A stretch of DNA of 40,651 bases from Pseudomonadota bacterium (GCA_021833365.1 JAKBFV010000016.1:1-40651), one strand, 5' to 3'; shown: positions 19,156-32,719, numbered from the stretch's first letter. Made by a program: numbers and translations. Notes: a model not told the origin generated them from the letters alone.

Positions 19156-19551
19156 ATGACCGTACGGGTTGAGCCGGGATACCATCACTATCAGTTTCGG
19201 GTTCACGCCGGTCGTCACACCTTGATCGCCGACGTCGGTCATGAGCTGCAGGGCGATGACAGCGGGCCGGATCCGCATCAGCTCATCGAAGCCGCTCTGG
19301 CGGTGTGCACGGCGCAGACCCTGGCCATGTACGCCGAGCGCAAGCAATGGCCGCTCCAGGGCGTGCACGTCGCCGTGCAGGTCGACAGCACGGCCGGCGG
19401 CAACCGCTTTCAACGCCGCATCGAGCTCAGCGGCGAACTCAGCGACGAACAGCGGCAACGCCTGCTCGAGATCGCCAACAAATGCCCCATCCACCGCATC
19501 CTCACCGGCACCATCACGGTGCAGAGCGACCTGGTGGCGAGCCTCGATTGA
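19156..19551 (+). CDS. OsmC/Ohr-family protein
   Basis: A 131-residue member of the OsmC superfamily, homodimeric peroxidases that reduce organic hydroperoxides through two cysteines. The two expected Cys are present: C51 in ALAVCTAQTLAMYA and C110 in ANKCPIHRILTG, placing it in the YhfA-like branch, whose substrate is not well defined. A GGGAGG sequence upstream provides a good ribosome binding site. It follows parB by 15 bases and may be read with it, and it is the last gene before the atp promoter region. Confidence 0.88.
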   Translation: MTVRVEPGYHHYQFRVHAGRHTLIADVGHELQGDDSGPDPHQLIEAALAVCTAQTLAMYAERKQWPLQGVHVAVQVDSTAGGNRFQRRIELSGELSDEQRQRLLEIANKCPIHRILTGTITVQSDLVASLD

Positions 19552-19600
19552 GCGCGCTCGGTGCTCTTGGGTCGGGGTGCAGGTTTGGTGAGGGCGTTCT

Positions 19601-19666
19601 TCACTAGATCTTGTGGTGAGCCGCCATTTCATCACTAGATGATTGTTTTTCTTGCACGAAAAACAG
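19601..19666. repeat. TCACTAGAT direct repeat and hairpin in front of the atp operon
   Basis: TCACTAGAT occurs at 19601-19609 and 19633-19641. It is followed by a perfect 8-bp inverted repeat, TGTTTTTC (19645-19652) and GAAAAACA (19659-19666), with a 6-base loop. The area is AT-rich within a GC-rich region. It could hold a regulator site or a terminator for the parAB side; the sequence does not decide. Confidence 0.45.
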
Positions 19667-19676
19667 GCAGAAGTCT

Positions 19677-19705
19677 TGCCTGAGGCAAGGAATATTCCTA
19701 TAATC
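19677..19705 (+). promoter_or_regulatory. sigma70 promoter of the atp operon
   Basis: TTGCCT (19677-19682) and a perfect TATAAT (19700-19705) are separated by exactly 17 bp and lie about 50 bp before atpI. The -35 is part of a small palindrome CTTGCC-TGA-GGCAAG. Confidence 0.75.
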
Positions 19706-19753
19706 CGCGCGCTCGCCATGGCGAGATAAAATTTTGTTTAGGGTCTTCCTCAC

Positions 19754-21024
<1,271 letters not shown>

Positions 21025-21059
21025 AGGCGTCGGCTGTTGTAGCCAAGATTTCACATTAA

Positions 21060-21350
<291 letters not shown>

Positions 21351-21417
21351 GACGACCTTCGTCTGGAGAGGCCACCTTGTGTGGCCTGAACCCGCAATGA
21401 ACTGGTGAGGTGTCAGC

Positions 21418-21888
21418 GTGGATATCAACGCAACCTTGATAGGGCAGCTTTTGTCGCTGGCCCTGTTCGTGTGGTTCTGCATGAAGTTCGTCTGGCCGCC
21501 GATCACCTCGGCGCTGGCGCAGCGTCAGCAGAGAATCGAAGCCGGCCTGCAGGCCGCCGAGAAAGCGCAGCAGAGCCTGAGCGATGCACAGAGCCAGGTG
21601 GCGCAGGAAATGATCGACGCCAAGAAGCAGGCGGCGGCGCTCATCGAGCAGGCGAATCAGCGTGCCGTGGCCATGATCGAGGAAGCCAAGCATCAGGCGC
21701 AGGTCGAAGCGGCGCGTGTCAAGGCTGCCGCCGACGCCGAACTCGCTCTCGAAGTCGGTCGTGCGCGCGATGCTCTGCGGGCACAGGTGTCCGAGCTCGC
21801 GCTCAGTGGCGCCAGCAAGATTCTCGGCCGTGAAGTCGATGCCGCCAGGCACGCCGCCATGCTCGCCGAACTCGCGGCGCAACTTTGA
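21418..21888 (+). CDS. atpF: F0F1 ATP synthase subunit b
   Basis: Peripheral stalk subunit, 156 residues as in E. coli. A single N-terminal membrane helix (ATLIGQLLSLALFVWFCMKFVW) is followed by a long charged coiled coil that contacts F1. The start is a GTG at 21418 with GAGGTG seven bases upstream; no ATG is suitable. Confidence 0.97.
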   Translation: MDINATLIGQLLSLALFVWFCMKFVWPPITSALAQRQQRIEAGLQAAEKAQQSLSDAQSQVAQEMIDAKKQAAALIEQANQRAVAMIEEAKHQAQVEAARVKAAADAELALEVGRARDALRAQVSELALSGASKILGREVDAARHAAMLAELAAQL

Positions 21889-21902
21889 GCGGATGATCTG
21901 AT

Positions 21903-22439
21903 ATGGCCGAGCTCATCACCCTTGCAAGACCCTACGCCAAGGCGGTCTTTCGCCTGGCGCTCGAACATGACGCTCTCGCCGCCTGGTCGCGCGCTCTGGG
22001 CGTGCTCACCGCCATTCTCGCCGATGCGCGCGTCGCGCAGAGTCTGGCGCAGCCCGGCCTCACCGCCAGCGCGCAGGCTGAGCTCCTGGCCAATATCGCC
22101 GGTGACGCCATCGCCGTCGAGCAGCAGCGTCTGATCGCCGAGCTGGCGCGTTACAAGCGCCTGGCGCTCCTGCCGCAGGTGGCCGAACTGTTCGAGATCT
22201 ATAAGGCCGAGCGTGAACACAAGGTCGAGGTCGAAGTCGTCTCCGCCTTCGCCATCGACACCGCCGACCGCGAGGCTTTAGGTCTCGCCTTGCAGCGCCA
22301 GCTCGGTCGTGAAGTGCATATCCATGTCCGCCAGGATGCCGATCTCATCGGCGGCGTCGTCGTCCACGCCGGCGACCTCGTCATCGATGCTTCCCTGCGC
22401 GGCCGAATCGCCAAATTGCGCGATTCTCTGAATTCCTAG
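21903..22439 (+). CDS. atpH: F0F1 ATP synthase subunit delta
   Basis: A 178-residue F1 subunit linking the peripheral stalk to the alpha/beta hexamer. It starts [23 protein letters not shown], the typical N-terminus, and ends [15 protein letters not shown], the family C-terminus. It follows atpF by 14 bases and ends 16 bases before atpA. Confidence 0.97.
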   Translation: MAELITLARPYAKAVFRLALEHDALAAWSRALGVLTAILADARVAQSLAQPGLTASAQAELLANIAGDAIAVEQQRLIAELARYKRLALLPQVAELFEIYKAEREHKVEVEVVSAFAIDTADREALGLALQRQLGREVHIHVRQDADLIGGVVVHAGDLVIDASLRGRIAKLRDSLNS

Positions 22440-22455
22440 TTTGAGGGCCACGAGC

Positions 22456-24000
22456 ATGCAGCAACTCAACCCCGCTGAAATCAGTGAACTGATCAAGCAG
22501 CGTATCAGCACCCTGACCGCCTCGGTCGAAGTGGTCAACGAGGGTACGATCGTCTCGGTCTCCGACGGTATCGTGCGCATCCACGGTCTCGCCGACGTCA
22601 TGTATGGCGAAATGCTCGAGTTCGACGGCAACGTCTACGGCATGGCGCTCAACCTCGAGCAGGACTCGGTCGGTGCGGTCGTCCTCGGTGACTATCTCGG
22701 TCTCGCCGAAGGCCAGAAGGTGCGCTGCACCGGCCGCGTCGTCGAAGTCCCGGTCGGTCCGGAGCTGCTCGGTCGCGTCGTCGATGCCCTCGGTCGCGCC
22801 ATCGATGGCCGTGGTCCGGTGCAGGCGGCGGTCAGCGATCGCATCGAAAAGGTCGCGCCCGGGGTGATCTGGCGTAAATCGGTCGACCAGCCGGTGCAGA
22901 CCGGTTACAAGGCGGTCGACGCCATGGTGCCGATCGGACGCGGGCAGCGCGAACTCATCATCGGTGACCGTCAGACCGGCAAGACCGCTCTCGCCGTCGA
23001 TACCATCCTGGCGCAGAAGAATTCCGGCATCAAGTGCATCTATGTCGCCGTTGGTCAGAAGCAGTCGACCATCGCCAACGTCGTGCGCAAGCTCGAAGAA
23101 CACGGTGCCATGGCCTATACCACGGTGGTCGCCGCCTCGGCGTCCGATCCCGCCGCCATGCAGTTCATCGCGCCGTTCACCGGCTGCACCATGGGGGAAT
23201 ACTTCCGCGATCGCGGCGAAGATGCGCTGATCATCTACGATGATCTCACCAAGCAGGCCTGGGCCTATCGTCAGATCTCCCTGCTGCTGCGTCGTCCGCC
23301 CGGACGCGAAGCTTACCCTGGCGACGTCTTCTATCTGCACTCGCGTCTGCTCGAGCGTGCGGCGCGCGTCTCGGAAGAGTATGTCGAACGCTTCACGCAA
23401 GGTCAGGTCAAGGGCAAGACCGGTTCGCTCACCGCCCTGCCGATCATCGAGACGCAGGCCGGCGACGTCTCCGCCTTCGTGCCGACCAACGTCATTTCGA
23501 TCACCGACGGGCAGATCTTCCTCGAAACCGGCCTGTTCAATGCCGGCGTCCGTCCGGCGATGAACGCCGGCATCTCGGTGTCGCGCGTCGGTGGTGCTGC
23601 GCAGACCAAGATCATCAAGAAGCTCGGCGGTGGTATCCGTCTGGCGCTGGCGCAGTACCGCGAGCTGGCGGCTTTTGCGCAGTTCGCCTCCGACCTCGAC
23701 GACGCCACGCGTAAGCAGCTCGAGCATGGCCAGCGTGTCACCGAGCTGATGAAGCAGAAGCAGTATTCGCCGATGCCCATCGCCGATATGGCCCTGGTCA
23801 TCTTCGCTTCCAATGAAGGCTATCTGGCCGACGTCGAAGTGAAGAAAATCGGTGCTTTTGAAGCGGCGTTGCTGAGCTATATGAACAGTACCGCCAAGGA
23901 GCTGATGGATCGCATCAATGCCAGCGCCGATTACAACGGCGACATCGAGGCGGCCCTGCGCCGCGGCATCGAGCAGTTCAAGGCAACCCAGACCTGGTAA
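22456..24000 (+). CDS. atpA: F0F1 ATP synthase subunit alpha
   Basis: Non-catalytic nucleotide-binding subunit of F1, 514 residues (513 in E. coli). It starts [17 protein letters not shown] and has the P-loop [10 protein letters not shown] (about 170-179). Other family stretches include [23 protein letters not shown]. The ATG at 22456 with GAGGG nine bases upstream is chosen over an in-frame TTG at 22441. Confidence 0.99.
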   Translation: MQQLNPAEISELIKQRISTLTASVEVVNEGTIVSVSDGIVRIHGLADVMYGEMLEFDGNVYGMALNLEQDSVGAVVLGDYLGLAEGQKVRCTGRVVEVPVGPELLGRVVDALGRAIDGRGPVQAAVSDRIEKVAPGVIWRKSVDQPVQTGYKAVDAMVPIGRGQRELIIGDRQTGKTALAVDTILAQKNSGIKCIYVAVGQKQSTIANVVRKLEEHGAMAYTTVVAASASDPAAMQFIAPFTGCTMGEYFRDRGEDALIIYDDLTKQAWAYRQISLLLRRPPGREAYPGDVFYLHSRLLERAARVSEEYVERFTQGQVKGKTGSLTALPIIETQAGDVSAFVPTNVISITDGQIFLETGLFNAGVRPAMNAGISVSRVGGAAQTKIIKKLGGGIRLALAQYRELAAFAQFASDLDDATRKQLEHGQRVTELMKQKQYSPMPIADMALVIFASNEGYLADVEVKKIGAFEAALLSYMNSTAKELMDRINASADYNGDIEAALRRGIEQFKATQTW

Positions 24001-24019
24001 GGCGGATCGAGGCTGAACG

Positions 24020-26337
<2,318 letters not shown>

Positions 26338-26347
26338 GGAGTAGAGC

Positions 26348-26773
26348 ATGAGCAAATCGATCGCGGTCAGCATCGTCAGCTTGCAGGGCTCTCTTTATGA
26401 GGGCCAGGCCGAGCTGCTGGTGGCGCATGGCGCGCAGGGTGACGTCGGCATCATGCCCGGTCACGCTGCCCTGCTCACCCAGCTTCTGCCGGGGCCCGTG
26501 CGCGTGCAGCAAGGCGGAACGCAGGAGACTTTTTACGTCTCCGGCGGTGTGATGGAGGTGCAACCGCACCGCATCACCATCCTCGCCGACAATGCCGTGC
26601 GCGCCGCCGACCTCGACGAGGCGGCTGCCGAGTTGGCCAAGAAGCGTGCCCAGGAAGCTCTCGCCGAACAGCGCGATGAGTTCAATGCTTCGAAGGCGCT
26701 GGAGCATCTCGCCCGCGCCACTGCCGAGCTGCGCACTCTCAATCAGCACAAAAATCGTGCCGGTCGCGGGTAA
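26348..26773 (+). CDS. atpC: F0F1 ATP synthase subunit epsilon
   Basis: A 141-residue F1 rotor subunit that can inhibit ATP hydrolysis. The N-terminal beta-sandwich includes SLYEGQAELLVAHGAQGDVGIMPGHAALLTQL, close to the family pattern. The C-terminal two-helix part runs from DLDEAAAELAKKRAQEAL to the end. It is the last atp gene and is followed at once by a strong terminator. Confidence 0.97.
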   Translation: MSKSIAVSIVSLQGSLYEGQAELLVAHGAQGDVGIMPGHAALLTQLLPGPVRVQQGGTQETFYVSGGVMEVQPHRITILADNAVRAADLDEAAAELAKKRAQEALAEQRDEFNASKALEHLARATAELRTLNQHKNRAGRG

Positions 26774-26792
26774 GCGACGCAAGCACTGATCG

Positions 26793-26816
26793 AGGGGGGC
26801 TTTGCCCCCCTTTTTC
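26793..26816 (+). terminator. rho-independent terminator of the atp operon
   Basis: AGGGGGGC (26793-26800) pairs perfectly with GCCCCCCT (26804-26811) across a TTT loop and is followed by a five-T run. It lies 20 bases after the atpC stop. Confidence 0.93.
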
Positions 26817-26866
26817 TTGATCTGGTATCCTTGCCAGCACCTTGACGTAGTCGCCGGGACATCCGC

Positions 26867-28237
26867 ATGCAAAGATCTGTACTCGTTCTCGCCGCCGGTA
26901 AGGGCACACGCATGAAATCACGCCTGCCCAAGGTGTTGCAGGTGCTCGGTGACCGGCCTTTGCTCGCCCATGTCCTCGATACGGCGCGCAGCATCGGCGC
27001 TAGCGCCCGCGTCGTCATCGTCGGTCATGAAGCGGAGCAGGTGCGGCAGCGGTTTGCGCATGAGCAGGATCTCGTCTGGGTCGAACAGACACCACAGCTC
27101 GGCACCGGCCACGCCGTGCAGTGCGCTCTGCCGGTTCTGCCGGCGACCGGCCAGACCCTCATCCTCTACGGCGATGTCCCTCTGACGCAGGCGGATTCGC
27201 TGCTCGCCCTGCTGGCGGCGGCGAGCACGGGGCTGGCCCTGATGACCCTGGAGATGAGCGACCCGAGCGGCTATGGCCGCATCCTGCGCACCGAGGGGCG
27301 CATCACCCGCATCGTCGAGCAGAAAGACGCCAACGCCGAGGAACGGGCGGTGCGCGAGGTCAACACCGGCATCATGGCCGTCGACAACGCCCTGCTGCAT
27401 GCTCTATTGCCGCAGTTGCGCAATGACAATGCCCAGGGTGAATACTATCTCACCGATCTCATCGCCCTGGCGGTGGCGCGCGGTGTCGCCATCCATTCGG
27501 TCAGCGCCGGCCATGACTGGGAGGTGCAGGGCGTCAATGACAAGCTGCAGCTCGCCGAGCTCGAGCGCACCTGGCAGCAGGAGCAGGCGCGGCGCTTGCT
27601 GCTTGCCGGTCTCACCCTGCGCGATCCAGCGCGTTTCGATCTGCGCGGCAGTCTCAGCCATGGTCTCGATTGCGAGATCGACGTCGACGTCGTCATCGAA
27701 GGCCAGGTCGTCCTCGGCGATGGCGTGCGCATCGGTGCCGGCTGCGTGCTGCGCGATGCCTGGATCGGCAGTGGCGCCCAGCTGCGTCCCTACACCCTGA
27801 TCGATGGTGCCCGTCTCGGCGCCGAGGTGCAGGTCGGGCCGTTCAGCCGCTTGCGGCCGGGTGCCGAACTCGCCGATCGCTGCCATGTCGGCAACTTCGT
27901 CGAGATCAAGAACAGCCAGCTCGGGCTCGGCAGCAAAGCCAATCACCTGAGCTATATCGGTGACGCCATCATCGGCAGTGCGGCCAATATCGGGGCTGGC
28001 ACCATCACCTGTAATTACGATGGCGTGAACAAGCACATCACCCGAATTGGTGATGGGGCTTTCATCGGTTCGAACACCGCCCTGGTGGCGCCGGTGCGCG
28101 TCGGCGACCAGGCCACGACCGGCGCCGGCTCGGTGATCACCCGCGACGTCGCCGATGGCCATCTCGCCGTCGCGCGCGCGCGTCAGCAGACCATCGACAA
28201 CTGGCGCCGGCCGCAAGCCGGCGAGTCCGAGAAGTAG
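26867..28237 (+). CDS. glmU: bifunctional UDP-GlcNAc pyrophosphorylase / GlcN-1-P acetyltransferase
   Basis: Makes UDP-N-acetylglucosamine for peptidoglycan and lipopolysaccharide. At 456 residues it equals the E. coli length. The N-terminal uridyltransferase has VLAAGKGTRMKSRLPKVLQ. The C-terminal half is a left-handed beta helix of hexapeptide repeats, with the acetyltransferase region NNSQ-like KNSQLGLGSKANHLSYIGDAIIG and TITCNYDGVNKHITRIGDGAFIGSN. It starts after the atp terminator, so it needs its own promoter, which I could not identify convincingly. It is followed 9 bases later by glmS. Confidence 0.98.
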   Translation: MQRSVLVLAAGKGTRMKSRLPKVLQVLGDRPLLAHVLDTARSIGASARVVIVGHEAEQVRQRFAHEQDLVWVEQTPQLGTGHAVQCALPVLPATGQTLILYGDVPLTQADSLLALLAAASTGLALMTLEMSDPSGYGRILRTEGRITRIVEQKDANAEERAVREVNTGIMAVDNALLHALLPQLRNDNAQGEYYLTDLIALAVARGVAIHSVSAGHDWEVQGVNDKLQLAELERTWQQEQARRLLLAGLTLRDPARFDLRGSLSHGLDCEIDVDVVIEGQVVLGDGVRIGAGCVLRDAWIGSGAQLRPYTLIDGARLGAEVQVGPFSRLRPGAELADRCHVGNFVEIKNSQLGLGSKANHLSYIGDAIIGSAANIGAGTITCNYDGVNKHITRIGDGAFIGSNTALVAPVRVGDQATTGAGSVITRDVADGHLAVARARQQTIDNWRRPQAGESEK

Positions 28238-28246
28238 GGGAAGAAC

Positions 28247-30076
28247 ATGTGCGGAATCGTTGGCGCCCTGGCGCAAAGAGATGTCACCAGCATCCTCATC
28301 GATGGCCTCAAGCGCCTCGAGTATCGCGGTTATGACAGCGCCGGCATCGCCGTCCACGACGGTCAGACCCTGCAGCGCGTGCGTCGTGTCGGTCGCGTCA
28401 GTGCCACCGAGCAGGCGGCACAGGAGGCGGCCTTGCACGGCCATCTCGGCATCGGCCATACGCGCTGGGCGACGCATGGCGGGGTGACCGAGCCGAATGC
28501 GCATCCGCATGTCTCCGGCGAACTGATCGCGGTGGTGCACAATGGCATCATCGAGAACCATGAGCAGATGCGCGAGCGTCTGCGCGCCCAGGGCTATGTC
28601 TTCAGTTCGCAGACCGATACCGAAGTGATCGCCCACCTCATCCACGCGCACTATGTACAGGGCAAGGATCTGCTGCAGTCGGTGCAGGCGGCGACGCGCG
28701 AATTGGTCGGTGCCTACGCCATTGCGGTGATAGCGCGCGACCGTAAGGATGAGATGGTCTGTGCGCGCATGGGCTGTCCGCTTCTCATCGGTTTGGGGGA
28801 GGATGAGTTCTTCGTCGCCTCCGACGTCTCGGCGGTCATCGCGCAGACGCGCAAGGTCATCTTTCTCGAAGAAGGCGACGTCGCGCGCATGGCGCCGGGT
28901 CGTCTGCAGATCTTCGATCAGCGCGAACAGGCGGTCGAGCGCCCTCTGCACACCAGCGATGTGTCGCTGGCTTCGCTCGAGCTCGGGCCTTATAGCCACT
29001 TCATGCAAAAAGAGATCCACGAGCAGCCGCAGGCTCTGGCGGACACGCTCGATGCCGTGCTGCAGGCAGGTTTCACGCCGGCCCTGCTCGGCGCGCAGGC
29101 GGCAGAACGCCTGGCGGATGTCGAACACGTGCAGATCATCGCCTGCGGCACCAGCTACTATGCCGGCTGCATCGCCCGCTACTGGCTCGAAGCGATCGCC
29201 GGCATCGCCTGCCAGGTCGAGATCGCCAGCGAGTACCGCTACCGCGAGGTCGTGGTGCCGGCGCAGCAGTTGCTCGTCACCATCTCGCAGAGCGGCGAGA
29301 CCCTCGACACCATGGAGGCGCTGAAATATGCGCGCAGCCTCGGCCTGCAGACAGCGCTGTCGATCTGCAACGTGCCGGAGAGCGCCATTCCTCGCCACTC
29401 CGATCTGGTCTTCTACACGCGCGCCGGCGCCGAGATCGGCGTCGCTTCGACCAAGGCTTTCACCACCCAGCTCGTCGCTCTCTTCGTGCTCACCGTCATC
29501 CTCGCCAAGCTGCGCGGCCGCATCGACGCGGCGCAGGAAGCGCGCTACCTCGAGGAGTTGCGGCATCTGCCCGGCAGCGTGCAGCACGCGCTCAACCTCG
29601 AGCCGCAGATTCATACTTGGGCCGATCGCTTCGCCAAGAAAGACCACGCCCTCTTTCTCGGCCGCGGCGTGCACTATCCGATCGCCATGGAAGGAGCGCT
29701 CAAGCTCAAGGAGATCACCTATATCCACGCCGAGGCCTACGCCGCCGGCGAGCTCAAACATGGCCCCCTGGCCCTGGTCGACGATGGCATGCCGGTGGTG
29801 GTGATCGCCCCCAACGACGCCCTGCTCGAGAAGCTCAAAAGCAATATGCAGGAAGTGCGGGCGCGTGGTGGCGAACTCTTCGTCTTCGCCGACCAGGACA
29901 GCCATTTCACCGAATCGGAAGGCGTGCACGTCATCCGCACACCGCGTCACACCGGAGTGCTGTCACCGGTGGTGCATGCCATCCCGGTGCAACTGCTCGC
30001 CTACCTCACCGCTCTGGCGCGCGGCACCGATGTCGACAAACCGCGCAATCTCGCCAAGTCGGTGACCGTGGAGTAA
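28247..30076 (+). CDS. glmS: glutamine-fructose-6-phosphate aminotransferase (isomerizing)
   Basis: Converts fructose-6-phosphate and glutamine to glucosamine-6-phosphate, the first step towards UDP-GlcNAc. At 609 residues it equals the E. coli length. Cys2 of [12 protein letters not shown] is the glutaminase nucleophile, and [11 protein letters not shown] and HTRWATHG complete that domain. Two SIS domains follow, with [25 protein letters not shown] and [11 protein letters not shown]. It ends in KSVTVE. No riboswitch-ribozyme is expected, since glmU lies only 9 bases upstream. Confidence 0.99.
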   Translation: MCGIVGALAQRDVTSILIDGLKRLEYRGYDSAGIAVHDGQTLQRVRRVGRVSATEQAAQEAALHGHLGIGHTRWATHGGVTEPNAHPHVSGELIAVVHNGIIENHEQMRERLRAQGYVFSSQTDTEVIAHLIHAHYVQGKDLLQSVQAATRELVGAYAIAVIARDRKDEMVCARMGCPLLIGLGEDEFFVASDVSAVIAQTRKVIFLEEGDVARMAPGRLQIFDQREQAVERPLHTSDVSLASLELGPYSHFMQKEIHEQPQALADTLDAVLQAGFTPALLGAQAAERLADVEHVQIIACGTSYYAGCIARYWLEAIAGIACQVEIASEYRYREVVVPAQQLLVTISQSGETLDTMEALKYARSLGLQTALSICNVPESAIPRHSDLVFYTRAGAEIGVASTKAFTTQLVALFVLTVILAKLRGRIDAAQEARYLEELRHLPGSVQHALNLEPQIHTWADRFAKKDHALFLGRGVHYPIAMEGALKLKEITYIHAEAYAAGELKHGPLALVDDGMPVVVIAPNDALLEKLKSNMQEVRARGGELFVFADQDSHFTESEGVHVIRTPRHTGVLSPVVHAIPVQLLAYLTALARGTDVDKPRNLAKSVTVE

Positions 30077-30209
30077 CAGGGATCGGGGTCTGGCCGTCGC
30101 AAGGCGCTTTGGCGGTGGCCAAGTTCCTGAGCTTGCTACGCCCGCAGAATCTACGACCGGGGTGGTGCATCCTAGAGCGGGTTCGGGTCATTCAAGGAGG
30201 GCAGCAAAG

Positions 30210-31916
30210 ATGTTATTCGAGACGAGGACTGGCGATTCTGCCTTGCCGCGGTGGGCGGCAGTGGCTTTGCTGGCCCTGTCGATGCTCAGCCAAACAGGAG
30301 TCTGTGACGCCGATACGTTTTTTCAAAAATGCGATGCGGCATGGCAACAGCAAAGTTTTGTTGAACTCAAGGACTATTTGACAAAAAACGGCGGGCGAGT
30401 CGCAGCAGATAGCGATGATCAGGCGGACTATTGCGCCCGCCTCAATAATCATGAATTTATAGTCCTGCCGCCACCAAGTGGTGGAGATGTGGGCCGCATA
30501 TACCATTGTGACTTTCGGACAACCAAGAGCTGCCGGCCCATCTTCGGCAACTTTCCTAGTGTCGAAGTGTGGGGGGAGTTCAGCGATCGCCGGGGAAAAC
30601 ATTTTGCAGTTCTGAAAACGGACAGTATGAGAGGTGGTCTTGACAGCGAAGCTTATGTGGTTTTTTTTCTCACGGACCCGAAAAAGAATGCTGACCATGC
30701 GTCCTTCGTACTGCAAGTCTTAGATGGCGCCAGTAATATGGGCCTCGCCAGCGAGGCATCGAATGATCTTTGTCAGACGACTTTGCCCATTGATTATTCA
30801 GCAGGGGCGCCATTGGGGAGCGCCAATAAAATCGAGCATCTGAATATCAACTTTGATAAGCGCGGGCGCGGGCGTTTGTCTTTTGTCAAGACGGAGGAAG
30901 ATTGCGACAGTAGGCGCTATCGCACCTATACGCAAGATTATGTATTCCAAAACGGCGCGTTCACGAAAATCGCCGGTGAGAAGCCGCCGATCCATCGTAA
31001 CAAGCTGCTCGCTCCTCAAAGTCTGGCCGTTGATGATCAGGGTACGCTGTATGTCGGAGCCGGATATGACGCAACACTGCTAAAAATTTCCGCAGCAGGC
31101 AAGATGCAGGTGCTCAATAAGCGTGCCGCAGCGCTGTCGGGCCAGAGTCATACATCGATCGATGCGGTGGTCGTGACCCGACACCATGGCATCGATATGC
31201 TGGTCAGTGGCGATTTACGCGTCCTCAATGATCGCGGCATGGATCAGGATGTGCAGACAGAGAGAGCCAAGTTGCACAAATATGGTCGATACATGACGGC
31301 CATGGCAGGTGATGCAAAAGATGACCTGTATATTGTGTTCGACAGGTCCAAACTCGTCATGCTATCGCCGCAAGGCGAGGTGCGCGAGCTATTCGACGCC
31401 AACCGGGCGGTAGCGCCGGGCCATGCCGCAGCGTCGGCACGCGTAACGATCAGTGGTTTGGCGGTAGGCCCAGATAACAGCGTCTATATCACGGATGCCC
31501 TTCATGCCGCCATTGATCGTATTGGCAGCGATGGCCACTTAAGGGCAGTGCTTCTGGGTCAGGCCAAGGTGCGTAGCTGGAATGGCCAGCCGGTGAAAAA
31601 TTTCAGTCCGGAAAATCTCGCCATCACCGGTGACGGCCGTATGTACGTCAGCAGCGGACAAAGCATCTACAAAGTCAGCGCCCAGGGAGGAGGGCAGTGG
31701 CTGGCCGGTCAATGCAGCGGTTTTCGTGATGGTCCAGGTTCAGTAGCGCGCTTTGGCTATATCAGCGCCTTGGTTGTTGACCCCGCCGGTGATCTCGATG
31801 TGCTCGATGCCGGCAATGAGGCGGTGCGTAAAATGACCAGCACCGGCGTGGTCAGCTCGGTGGTCAAACGCTTCAGCAAACTGACTGCGTACGATCAGGG
31901 TTTTTGCACACCTTGA
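30210..31916 (+). CDS. secreted NHL/beta-propeller protein with unrecognised N-terminal region
   Basis: A 568-residue exported protein. AAGGAGG nine bases before the ATG at 30210 decides the start. A signal peptide is clear: RWAAVALLALSMLSQTGVCDA, with cleavage likely after Ala34. Residues 35 to about 260 match nothing I recognise; this part has several Cys (for example CRPIFG, NDLCQTT, EEDCDS) that could form periplasmic disulphides. From about 265 onward at least five NHL-like blades can be seen, for example LAVDDQGTLYVGAGYD, LAVGPDNSVYITDA, LAITGDGRMYVSSG and LVVDPAGDLDVLDAGNEAVRKM. Such propellers usually bind proteins or glycans. The 5' half looks more AT-rich than its neighbours, consistent with acquisition by transfer. 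Confidence 0.85.
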   Translation: MLFETRTGDSALPRWAAVALLALSMLSQTGVCDADTFFQKCDAAWQQQSFVELKDYLTKNGGRVAADSDDQADYCARLNNHEFIVLPPPSGGDVGRIYHCDFRTTKSCRPIFGNFPSVEVWGEFSDRRGKHFAVLKTDSMRGGLDSEAYVVFFLTDPKKNADHASFVLQVLDGASNMGLASEASNDLCQTTLPIDYSAGAPLGSANKIEHLNINFDKRGRGRLSFVKTEEDCDSRRYRTYTQDYVFQNGAFTKIAGEKPPIHRNKLLAPQSLAVDDQGTLYVGAGYDATLLKISAAGKMQVLNKRAAALSGQSHTSIDAVVVTRHHGIDMLVSGDLRVLNDRGMDQDVQTERAKLHKYGRYMTAMAGDAKDDLYIVFDRSKLVMLSPQGEVRELFDANRAVAPGHAAASARVTISGLAVGPDNSVYITDALHAAIDRIGSDGHLRAVLLGQAKVRSWNGQPVKNFSPENLAITGDGRMYVSSGQSIYKVSAQGGGQWLAGQCSGFRDGPGSVARFGYISALVVDPAGDLDVLDAGNEAVRKMTSTGVVSSVVKRFSKLTAYDQGFCTP

Positions 31917-31996
31917 TGGTGCTTTCGCGAGTCGGTGGCGCACCTGCGGCAGCCCTAATAGTCGGCTCAGGAGAGCACTTTGACCTCATTCGGCGG

Positions 31997-32030
31997 AATG
32001 TAGTATCACACCTACATTTGTTGATGTAGG
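31997..32030. promoter_or_regulatory. three-half-site operator of the second toxin-antitoxin operon
   Basis: Three half-sites alternate in orientation: ATGTAG (31998-32003), CTACAT (32012-32017) and ATGTAG (32024-32029). The first pair extends to 7 bp (AATGTAG/CTACATT, 8-base centre) and the second pair to 7 bp (CCTACAT/ATGTAGG, 6-base centre). The last half-site overlaps the ribosome binding site of the antitoxin gene. A TTGACC at 31980-31985 could be the -35. This layout suits cooperative autorepression by a Phd-type antitoxin-toxin complex. Confidence 0.7.
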
Positions 32031-32039
32031 AGGCGTGCT

Positions 32040-32294
32040 GTGACCATCACCACTCTATCTAGTCGCGAGCTGAACCAGGATGTGACCCGAGCAAAGAAGG
32101 CTAGCAAGAGTGGCCCCGTGTTCATCACGGATCGTGGCAAGCCTGCGCACGTGCTGTTGAGCTTTGAGGACTATCAGTGGTTGACGAAGCAGCGCCGTAA
32201 CATTGCTGACGCGCTGGCGATGCCGGGTGTTGCAGATATCGAGTTTGAGCTGCCGCGCGTAACTATGGGGGCCAGGCCGGCTGATCTCTCATGA
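32040..32294 (+). CDS. Phd/YefM-family antitoxin
   Basis: An 84-residue protein starting with GTG at 32040, preceded by AGGAGG. The N-terminal Phd fold reads LSSRELNQDVTRAKKASKSGPVFITDRGKPAHVLLSFEDYQWL, a clear family match for the DNA-binding part. The remainder (ADIEFELPRVTMGARPADLS) is the expected toxin-binding tail. The stop overlaps the toxin ATG (ATGA). It is a distant paralogue of the antitoxin at 169-420. Confidence 0.9.
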   Translation: MTITTLSSRELNQDVTRAKKASKSGPVFITDRGKPAHVLLSFEDYQWLTKQRRNIADALAMPGVADIEFELPRVTMGARPADLS

Positions 32295-32719
32295 TGTATG
32301 TGCTGGATACCAACGTGCTGTCGGAGCTGCGCAAGGTAGGACTTGGTAAGGCCGATGCGCATGTGACGGCATGGACCGAAAGCGTCGATGCCGCTGACCT
32401 CTTCATATCGACCATCACCATCATGGAGTTGGAGCTTGGCGTTCTGTCGATTGAATGCAAGAATGCTACCCAGGGGGCCATGCTGCGCTCGTGGCTGGAG
32501 CAGCACGTATTACCCGAGTTCTCCAGGCGCACACTGCCGATCGATACCGTTGTAGCGCAACGCTGCGCTCGGCTGCATGTACCCGACAAGCGCGGCGAGC
32601 GTGACGCGCTCATCGCGGCTACGGCGCTGGTGCACGGCATGACGGTGGTAACGCGTAACGTGGCCGATTTCAAGCCAACAGGAGTGGCCATCGTCAATCC
32701 GTGGGAGCCATCGCCATGA
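32291..32719 (+). CDS. VapC/FitB-type PIN-domain toxin
   Basis: A 142-residue PIN-domain ribonuclease. Acidic active-site residues are visible in VLDTNVLSELRK, MELELGVLS, ERDALIAATAL and TRNVADFKPTG, the complete set. Length and the final NPWE are typical of the FitB-like branch. It is translationally coupled to the antitoxin by a four-base overlap. It belongs to the same family as the truncated toxin at the left edge, so the origin region is flanked by two such modules. Confidence 0.92.
   Translation: MMYVLDTNVLSELRKVGLGKADAHVTAWTESVDAADLFISTITIMELELGVLSIECKNATQGAMLRSWLEQHVLPEFSRRTLPIDTVVAQRCARLHVPDKRGERDALIAATALVHGMTVVTRNVADFKPTGVAIVNPWEPSP

Noticed and set aside
27404-29950. 848-codon open frame on the minus strand across glmU and glmS
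   Set aside because: Both plus-strand proteins are unmistakable; the long antisense frame reflects GC-rich codon usage.
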